Shown here piece after piece: positions 18,203 through 23,389 of a stretch of 23,389 bases of DNA; position 1 is the first letter of the stretch, and the number at the start of each line of letters is the position of its first letter. The stretch comes from Candidatus Falkowiibacteriota bacterium (GTDB taxonomy: Archaea > Iainarchaeota > Iainarchaeia > Iainarchaeales > GCA-2688035), in NCBI GenBank assembly GCA_017610485.1, contig JAFCBY010000003.1, forward strand, positions 1-23,389, written 5' to 3'. The position numbers and the translations under genes are program-made. The notes beneath the pieces are model-generated. The model ran no database searches. It was not told where the DNA came from and saw only the letters and a program-made list of their open reading frames with translations.

Positions 18203-19456
18203 ATGGCTGAATTTCAAACTGTTCGTGGAATGCGCGATTTTGCGCCGGAGAAGGCTGGGAAAAAGCAATGGATTGAGGCAAAAATCAAAACTGTTTTTGA
18301 AAGATATGGCTTTGTGCCATTGGAAACGCCTGTTGTTGAAGACTATGGACTGCTTGCAAAGAAGGGCTCTGGGGGAGAAGCCATAAAGGACGAGATTTAC
18401 TGCTTTAAGGACAAGTCAGGCAGGGAACTTGGCCTGAGGTTTGACTTGACTGTTCCGCTTGCAAGGTTTGTGGCAAGCAACCCGCAAATGCCAAAGCCAT
18501 TCAAAAGATACCAGATTGGGCCAGTTTACAGGTATGATCGCCCCGGAGCATCTAGGTATAGGTCGTTCACTCAAGCCGACTGGGACATTGTTGGCTCGAC
18601 CGGAACAATGGCAGATTTTGAAACAATTGCGGTTGCAATTGATGCAATGAAGGGGCTCGGCTTTAAGAAAGGCGAGTTCAAAGTGAGGGTTAACAACAGG
18701 AAGCTTTTAGAAGAGGTTGCACTCTGCTGTAATGTGGCAAAGGGAAAGATTGTTGACTGCTTCAGGTGCCTGGACAAACTGGACAAGATTGGCGAAAAGG
18801 GAGTGGAAAAGGAGCTTGTGGAGAAAGGGATTGACGCACAGATTTTAGGACAGTTGAATGTTAAAAAAATGAATGGCTTGAAATTGAAAGACACCACTCC
18901 CCTGGAAGAAATGGAGGGGCTTTTGGCTTTGCTTAAAAAGAACGGTTTGGATGCCTTTGTTGAGTTTGACCTGAGCCTTGCGCGCGGCCTGGAGTATTAC
19001 ACCGGCATTGTGTTTGAGGTCTGCGTCAAGGGCGGGCCAAGCGTTGGCGGCGGGGGAAGGTATGACAAGCTTGTTGAAAGCTATGGCGGGCAGGCAACCC
19101 CTGCCGTCGACTGTTCCTTTGGAGTTGACAGGCTGCTTGACGTTTTGGGTGAAAGGGTAAAGGTCCAGAAGGGCCCGAAGGTTCTTGTTGTCCCGGTTGG
19201 CAGGGAGCTGCAGGAAAAGGCCCTGGATTTGGTTCAGAAAATTCGCGGCCTTGGGGTTAATACAGCAATGGACTTGAATTCCCGTGGAATTAGCAAGAAC
19301 CTGGATTATGCGAATAAATTGGGAATTCCTTTTGTGGTTATCCTCGGGGAGAAGGAGCTGAAGGCAAAGGAGTTCAGCCTAAAGGAGATGGCCTCCGGCA
19401 AGGAAAAGAAGATAAAAATGGCTGATTTGGGGAAGCTGCAGAAACTTGTGGAGTGA
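18203..19456 (+). CDS. hisS: histidyl-tRNA synthetase
   Basis: 417 residues, class II aaRS. N-terminus 'FQTVRGMRDFAPEKAGKKQ'; motif 2 'FKRYQIGPVYRYDRPGASRY' with the ATP-binding Arg, followed by 'RSFTQADWDIVG'; the histidine-specific motif 'LARGLEYYTGIVFEV'; 'GGGGRYDKL'; motif 3 'VDCSFGVDRLLDVL'; then the C-terminal anticodon-binding domain ('VLVVPVG...MDLNSRGISKNLDYANKLG..FVVILGEKEL'). ATG 18203 is preferred to the in-frame TTG at 18197 because AGGTGA (18191-18196) is correctly spaced. It charges the tRNA-His encoded just upstream. A hairpin GCGAA/TTCGC lies in the spacer. Confidence 0.96.
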   Translation: MAEFQTVRGMRDFAPEKAGKKQWIEAKIKTVFERYGFVPLETPVVEDYGLLAKKGSGGEAIKDEIYCFKDKSGRELGLRFDLTVPLARFVASNPQMPKPFKRYQIGPVYRYDRPGASRYRSFTQADWDIVGSTGTMADFETIAVAIDAMKGLGFKKGEFKVRVNNRKLLEEVALCCNVAKGKIVDCFRCLDKLDKIGEKGVEKELVEKGIDAQILGQLNVKKMNGLKLKDTTPLEEMEGLLALLKKNGLDAFVEFDLSLARGLEYYTGIVFEVCVKGGPSVGGGGRYDKLVESYGGQATPAVDCSFGVDRLLDVLGERVKVQKGPKVLVVPVGRELQEKALDLVQKIRGLGVNTAMDLNSRGISKNLDYANKLGIPFVVILGEKELKAKEFSLKEMASGKEKKIKMADLGKLQKLVE

Positions 19457-19498
19457 AAACAAGGTTAAAATAGTTTTCTGTGGCTAATTTGTTTAATT

Positions 19499-19590
19499 GC
19501 TCCAGTAGCTCAGTTTGGTTTAGAGCGCAACATTGGTATCTTCTATAGCCAATGATGTTGAGGCCCCGAGTTCAAATCTCGGCTGGAGCT
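19499..19590 (+). tRNA. tRNA-Thr (GGT) with a 16-nt intron
   Basis: Acceptor GCTCCAG (19499-19505) pairs with CTGGAGC (19583-19589), discriminator T as in archaeal threonine tRNAs. D arm GCTC/GAGC; anticodon stem CAACA (19528-19532) pairs with TGTTG (19556-19560). Loop reads TT-GGT-A then a 16-nt insert 19539-19554 (TCTTCTATAGCCAATG) before position 38. TTGG/CCAA gives the 4-bp helix between two 3-nt bulges, a bulge-helix-bulge. T arm CCGAG-TTCAAAT-CTCGG. CCA not encoded. Overlapped in antisense by a LAGLIDADG gene. Confidence 0.92.
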
Positions 19591-20602
19591 TATAACCCTC
19601 TCGGATTCTGTTTAAATGCCTTTGATTGGAAAAACCGATTAATTGCATCCATTTTTCAAATTGTTTGTGCCCGTAGACCTCCAAAGTGAAATGCTTTGGT
19701 TTAGATCGGCAGTGAGTGTAGAGTGAGAAATGTTTTTCAAGAAAAGTTTTCAATTGCAAAAACAGTGGTTTGCTTGCAATTTGCAAAGTTACTCTTGGAT
19801 AAGGATTTTTGTAGGGTTTTCTTTTGTCAAAGAAAACGCAACCGTCTGTGTCAAAAATTCCTCGAATTGTCGGGAAGACAAACTCTTCACCTGCTTGAAG
19901 TATTTCCTCTGGAATTTCAACAGTATAGGTTTTGTTGCCGGCAACAAAACCGAAGCGTCTTGTAAAGAGAGCAAAAACTCGTTTGCTGAATAGATTAAGA
20001 GTCATAGCACGTTTGTCTTTCCTAAAATATATGCAGGAATTAACGTCAAATAAATTTTTTACAATTGAAGCCATTCTCTTTGTTAAGTAGTCTCTATCCA
20101 GCTTAGAATCGCCCGTAATAAATATATGGTACTTTGAGCGACCGCGTTTATTAAGATGGCCGTCAACAGAGCCATCACCTATAATCGCACCAATGAATTC
20201 ACAAAGTTCTTTTGAGAGAGGCTGACTTAAATTTACTGATGCAAGACGGTCAGTAGGTTCTGCAATCTTCTTCTGAAAACCTGCTCTTAACCTCTTTATT
20301 ACGTCAGCACCGTTCTTCTCAAAATTTTTTCTTCCTCCTTTAGAAGCACCCCAATTCCCTGGTTTTGTAAAAATTTGGTTACGGAAGAAACATTGATTTT
20401 CCTCTGAAAGAAATGAGATAAGTTGGATAAACAGCTTTTCTGGAAGTAGGTGTTCACCATATTGGTAGCCTTGAAAGTGAGACCTATGCAAGCCTAAGAG
20501 GCTTGCAAGCGCATCCCAACTCTTCATACCGGTCGCTTCCCTAACAGCCCAAAAGAACTCTTTTCTAAGCTCCTCCGTTTTAAACCCAATCCTGTTCTCC
20601 AT
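19520..20602 (-). CDS. LAGLIDADG homing endonuclease running antisense into tRNA-Thr
   Basis: 360 residues. N-terminal half: MENRIGFKTEELRKEFFWAV and 'SWDALASLLGLHRSHFQGYQ', an HTH-like stretch, then 'GASKGGRKNFEKNG'. LAGLIDADG motif 1 is ELCEFIGAIIGDGSVDG, motif 2 is TIRGIFDTDGCVFF, each with its acidic residue, so a two-motif monomeric nuclease that looks intact. ATG 20602 is 24 nt downstream of TTTAAAG in a promoter block shared with the other endonuclease. The C-terminal 22 or so residues and the stop (19522-19520) are encoded by antisense tRNA-Thr. It could be homing into, or protecting, the tRNA locus. Confidence 0.85.
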   Translation of the reverse strand: MENRIGFKTEELRKEFFWAVREATGMKSWDALASLLGLHRSHFQGYQYGEHLLPEKLFIQLISFLSEENQCFFRNQIFTKPGNWGASKGGRKNFEKNGADVIKRLRAGFQKKIAEPTDRLASVNLSQPLSKELCEFIGAIIGDGSVDGHLNKRGRSKYHIFITGDSKLDRDYLTKRMASIVKNLFDVNSCIYFRKDKRAMTLNLFSKRVFALFTRRFGFVAGNKTYTVEIPEEILQAGEEFVFPTIRGIFDTDGCVFFDKRKPYKNPYPRVTLQIASKPLFLQLKTFLEKHFSLYTHCRSKPKHFTLEVYGHKQFEKWMQLIGFSNQRHLNRIREGYKLQPRFELGASTSLAIEDTNVAL

Positions 20603-20620
20603 ACAAGATTTTCGCTTTTC

Positions 20621-20660
20621 CGCTTTAAACCGCTTTGGATGGTGGGCTTCCGGTGAAATC
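20621..20660 (-). promoter_or_regulatory. promoter block B of the homing endonuclease family
   Basis: On the minus strand: ATTTCACCGGAAGCCCACCA then TCCAAAGCGGTTTAAAGCG, closely matching block A at 7621-7660. It has TATA TTTAAAG with the upstream CCAAAGCG element. It overlaps by two bases the end of the 20659-20808 gene. Confidence 0.65.
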
Positions 20661-20808
20661 ATAGTGGGAACCACCCGAGGGCTATTCCGAAGAAGAAGCC
20701 GGCAAAATAGCTGGCCATTTCTGTTGACTTCCACTGAAATCCAAGCAGCTCCAGTCCTGCCGGCAGCAGGAAGAAAAATGAGAAAAGGGCGAATTGTGGC
20801 GTGCTCAT
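20659..20808 (-). CDS. small two-helix membrane protein
   Basis: 49 residues: MSTPQFALFSFFFLLPAGLE, a Lys-containing turn, then ASYFAGFFFGIALGWFPL, i.e. two hydrophobic helices. ATG at 20808 with GAGGTGG 6-9 nt upstream. Its ATG overlaps the stop of the upstream small gene (ATGA), so the pair is coupled. An extended start at 20868 would overlap the upstream gene in another frame and is rejected. Possible membrane micro-protein; function unknown. Confidence 0.6.
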   Translation of the reverse strand: MSTPQFALFSFFFLLPAGLELLGFQWKSTEMASYFAGFFFGIALGWFPL

Positions 20809-20939
20809 GGCAGCCACCTCTTCAGCCTTTCCTCTTCTTCGAGCTCTCGGCGCTTCATGGCCGCGCATATTTCAACAAAGGAAAATCCCTTGCTCAAAGG
20901 GTTCCCCCTTGATTCAGTAACTTTTTGAGAAAAACTCAT
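20805..20939 (-). CDS. small charged protein, first gene of a coupled pair
   Basis: 44 residues: MSFSQKVTESRGNPLSKGFS, 'FVEICAAMKRRELEEEERLK' and RWLP. A strong Shine-Dalgarno GGAGGTGATG is 4-12 nt before the ATG. The stop overlaps the start of the membrane micro-protein gene. The Arg/Glu-rich helix may be amphipathic. Unrecognised. Its leader is one arm of the inverted repeat at 20940-21098. Confidence 0.6.
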   Translation of the reverse strand: MSFSQKVTESRGNPLSKGFSFVEICAAMKRRELEEEERLKRWLP

Positions 20940-21098
20940 CGACATCACCTCCGATTTAGAATGAATTTTTTCGTGGACGTCTCTGCTGTTTTTGGAGGGA
21001 TTAAATCCTTTGCACCAAAATTAGAGATTTAAACGTGCAAAGGTTTAACCCGAGAAAAACAGAGTCCTTAGAAAAAATTCTCCAAGGAGGAGGCGATG
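20940..21098. repeat. imperfect inverted duplication of a promoter/leader
   Basis: The two halves read alike outward on opposite strands. Inner arms GGGATTAAATCCTTTGCAC (20997-21015) and GTGCAAAGGTTTAACCC (21035-21051) match with two single-base indels or swaps; CCTTTGCAC/GTGCAAAGG is perfect. Further out, TTTTTCTGTCTC-like and GAATTTTTTC blocks and then a Shine-Dalgarno plus ATG also mirror one another (minus: GGAGGTGATGTCGATG; plus: GGAGGAGGCGATG). A palindromic TTTAAA (21028-21033) between the arms could act as TATA box for both directions. The plus arm leads only to a 10-codon ORF. Confidence 0.6.
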
Positions 21099-21158
21099 AG
21101 GGGTGAAAGCTCTTATAACAACCAATAAATAGTTTGCTTGCCTTATTTTTTTGTTAGA

Positions 21159-21859
21159 ATGCCTGCAGAATTGCCAAGTAGGAAGAGAAAGCAAATTAAG
21201 CGCTTTTTTGGAGACTGGAGAAAGGTGGGAATGCTTACAGAACGTGCTAGGGGGAGAGGAAATCTAGAATCGGAAAGTGTTTTTCATACAACAATTGCTG
21301 GCGAAGAAAGGACTGTAAAGGTTCAATCAGGTGAAAAGGCTGCGAAAGGAAACATTTTACTTTTGGAAAAAGACCACAAAAAGGCTGTGGAGAAGGGAAA
21401 GATAAAAGCGGAATCCTATGAGCTTAGTGGCGTTCACTATGCCCACGCTAATAGAGGCGTAGGGGTTATGGAGAGGGTGCCAGGAGTTGGCGCAGACAAC
21501 CTGAGAAAATATCTCTCGTTCTATGTGGAAAAAAAATACCTTTTCCTAGATACCCTACAACACGATACCAACAGTTGATGAAAAAAAATTTAGAGTTCTG
21601 TGGAAGAAACCAGGGAATTACACTAGAAGGACTAGAAGCAATGCGGGCAAAACTCAAACAAAATTTGGAACTTTTATCCCATGGCAAAAAGCTTTTTTCT
21701 TTTGACGTTTCAGGCAGTAATAATATCCGCATAACAGGTTTTGACCAAAAAACAGGGAAATTCAAAATAACCCTTGTTGACCAAACTTATCCAGGGCACA
21801 AAAAGCGGGTGAAGAAAATTCTATTTTTGAGGAAATTGTTAAATCCGCTTAATCGTTGA
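21159..21859 (+). pseudogene. hypothetical protein broken at an A8 run
   Basis: The first frame (21159-21578; MPAELPSRKRKQIKRFFGDW...) reads YLSFYVEKK then diverges; the second (to 21859) joins naturally if one base is added at the run of eight A (21529-21536): YVEKK-IPFPRYPTTRYQQL-MKKNLEFCGRNQ. The joined protein would be about 233 residues, with 'ERTVKVQSGEKAAKGNILLL' early and 'NNIRITGFDQKTGKFKITLV' late, which faintly recalls degenerate kinase-like folds. The internal ATG at 21578 lacks an SD. Pseudogene, sequencing error or slippage are the options. No family recognised. Confidence 0.6.
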
Positions 21860-21905
21860 AAGTTGATTCGAAGAACAAAGGGCTTGGAATTCCAAAAGGA
21901 AAGGT

Positions 21906-21937
21906 TTTTATTGGACTAATGCATTATTGATTAGTCC
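21906..21937 (+). promoter_or_regulatory. TATA box and operator-like inverted repeat of the lipoprotein gene
   Basis: TTTTTATT (21905-21912) lies about 28 nt before the ATG. Between them GGACTAAT (21913-21920) and ATTAGTCC (21930-21937) form a perfect 8-bp inverted repeat whose right arm touches the start codon. A regulator could block initiation here, or, in RNA, the hairpin could hide the start. Confidence 0.6.
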
Positions 21938-23389
21938 ATGACTAAGGTTGCTTTGCCTGTTATAGCTATTGCTTTGCTTGTTTTAGTGGTAGTTAGCGGC
22001 TGCATTGACCCAGTGACAGACATTATTGACACTGCGAAGATGAATCCGGTGATGGCTGACTTTTTGGCAAAGAATGTGAGGCCAAAGATTTCTGTTGCCG
22101 AGTGGACTGAGGCAGATTCAAAGAACAGGCTTGACTACCTGGTTGAAAGGTGCGGGCCAAGCATTAACCCGACCGATTACTTTTACGTTTTGATTGAGCA
22201 AGAGGACGAGATAGCTGAGGCCTGGATTTACAAGCAGGTTCCAAGCGTTGCCTGCGTGCACACTAGTTATGACCAGTGCACTTCAAGCCCTGACTGTGAG
22301 GACGGAGATCTCTGCACGGTTGATGTCTGCAGCGGAATTCCAAAGGAATGCTCAAGGGAAAGGATAAGACAGTGCAGTGGTGGAGACGACTGCTGTCCAG
22401 AGGGCTGCACGTTCAATGTTGATTCCGACTGCAGGGCCGATGAGTGCCTTGTACACAGCGACTGCGATGACAAGGACTCTGGAACAAAGGATTACTGTGA
22501 GGGAATTCCAAAGAAGTGTGTTTACGAGGCAGTAGTGGAGTGCATTGCAGGCGATGACTTTTGCCCTGAAGGGTGCGACTACAGCATTGACACAGATTGT
22601 GTGATAGGCGAATGTGAGAGAGATGTGGACTGTGATGACAGCGATGATTCAACCACAGACTACTGTGATGGAACGCCAACGCTTTGCTGGCATCAGAAGA
22701 AGACCCTGTGCATTGACAATGATGACTTCTGCCCAAAGCGCTGCACTTATAAGACGGACAACGACTGCGAGGCACAGGCAGGCAACAAGCAAAGGATTAT
22801 AATGGACTGCGGGGGCAACAAAAACAATTTGGATGCAGACATCCTGCTTTATGGAAACAACCTGAAGACAAGGTTTAATGAGCAGATAACGCACGCAAGC
22901 AACGACGGCCTGCTTTTCTACCAGTTCGAGAACTATATTTACAACAACAGGGGCAGGGGCCTGGAAGGGGTTGACTTTGGCAACACGACATCCATAGTTG
23001 AGAGAATAGTGATTAATGGGATGGCCACGTTCGACAGGGCCGAAAACGAAAGCTACCTTAAATTCAATGTTGGCGGCCTGCACTATGACATTGAAATGCC
23101 TTCAGGCGTTCCGGCAACAGAGATTGAGACAAACGACAAGCCGTTTGTTGCAGGAAACGATGACAAGATCCCTATTGTGCTGTTTGGTACAGATTCCCTG
23201 CTAATCTCAGCCGACATGGCATTTGGAAACGAAAAGATAGAAGTTCTTGCAGATTACACCGAGCTGTACGTGCCACAAAACAGCATTGTAAAGAATCTTG
23301 TGGGAAAGAACAAGCGAAAACACACTATCAGAATAGTGGGCTGCTATGAGAGAAACGCAATCTTCACGCTCTACGATGGAGACACCAGG
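21938..23389 (+). CDS. secreted lipoprotein with three Cys-rich repeats (3' end outside window)
   Basis: Open to the right edge (484 codons). Signal peptide MTKVALPVIAIALLVLVVVS followed by the lipobox Cys (VVVSGC, C22), so probably lipid-anchored outside the cell. Residues about 114-277 hold three tandem repeats of about 55 residues, each with the pattern C..D.DCDD.D..T.DYC.G.P..C and a second part 'C..DDFCPEGC.Y..D.DC'. The Asp/Cys spacing suggests disulfides and Ca2+ binding. The following part (from about 280, 'QRIIMDCGGNKNNLDADILL') is a globular domain rich in strands. The leader shows a TATA box and operator. Confidence 0.85.
   Translation, partial: MTKVALPVIAIALLVLVVVSGCIDPVTDIIDTAKMNPVMADFLAKNVRPKISVAEWTEADSKNRLDYLVERCGPSINPTDYFYVLIEQEDEIAEAWIYKQVPSVACVHTSYDQCTSSPDCEDGDLCTVDVCSGIPKECSRERIRQCSGGDDCCPEGCTFNVDSDCRADECLVHSDCDDKDSGTKDYCEGIPKKCVYEAVVECIAGDDFCPEGCDYSIDTDCVIGECERDVDCDDSDDSTTDYCDGTPTLCWHQKKTLCIDNDDFCPKRCTYKTDNDCEAQAGNKQRIIMDCGGNKNNLDADILLYGNNLKTRFNEQITHASNDGLLFYQFENYIYNNRGRGLEGVDFGNTTSIVERIVINGMATFDRAENESYLKFNVGGLHYDIEMPSGVPATEIETNDKPFVAGNDDKIPIVLFGTDSLLISADMAFGNEKIEVLADYTELYVPQNSIVKNLVGKNKRKHTIRIVGCYERNAIFTLYDGDTR

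Noticed and set aside
17845..18210. Plus-strand ORF from GTG 17845 across tRNA-His into hisS
   Set aside because: Runs through a certain tRNA gene and the hisS start; no SD.
1..23389. CRISPR array
   Set aside because: The repeats of the first 7.6 kb are irregularly spaced with genes between; no short regular spacer-repeat units and no cas genes.

Overview
The window looks archaeal. Many genes have an AT-rich TATA-like box 22-28 nt upstream of the start codon with no room for a leader. Two tRNA genes (Leu-CAG, Thr-GGT) appear to carry introns just after the anticodon, as bulge-helix-bulge introns do, and tRNA-His has an encoded G-1 and C73. Two LAGLIDADG homing endonuclease genes abut tRNA genes. 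The lineage cannot be fixed from the sequence alone; the many small basic proteins and TA modules would suit a DPANN-like or other poorly sampled archaeon.

Positions 1-7.7 kb form an accessory array. A repeat of about 130 bp (five long copies plus five truncated or decayed ones) separates gene cassettes of roughly 0.5-1 kb. The full repeat has a strong Shine-Dalgarno, an ATG and an open micro-ORF, and ends in a GC-rich core resembling the T arm and acceptor 3' side of a tRNA. Between copies lie, in order: a small basic protein, a SAM methyltransferase, an amidoligase-like protein, an RHH/RelE pair, a chimeric cassette of TA fragments, a PIN RNase with a convergent small gene and a candidate sRNA, HicBA, a Fic/Doc toxin with a small downstream gene, and a second RelBE-type pair. 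No integrase is visible, so this is an integron-like arrangement by structure only.

From 7.7 to 8.8 kb a damaged LAGLIDADG gene runs into an intron-containing tRNA-Leu gene. After it the window looks like ordinary chromosome: HAD hydrolase, nucleoside deoxyribosyltransferase-like protein, HicBA with an RBBP9-like hydrolase, a pyruvate-kinase-C-terminal-like protein, the potassium uptake pair trkH/trkA split by a frameshifted pseudogene, two small genes, and a RelA/SpoT homologue with an intact hydrolase site but eroded synthetase. A third, decayed hicBA and a hypothetical gene follow, then tRNA-His beside hisS.

From 19.5 kb a tRNA-Thr gene is overlapped in antisense by a second LAGLIDADG gene that shares its promoter block with the first. 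Two tiny coupled genes, a mirrored (inverted) leader/promoter region, a gene broken at an A8 run, and the start of a secreted lipoprotein with three Cys-rich repeats complete the window.
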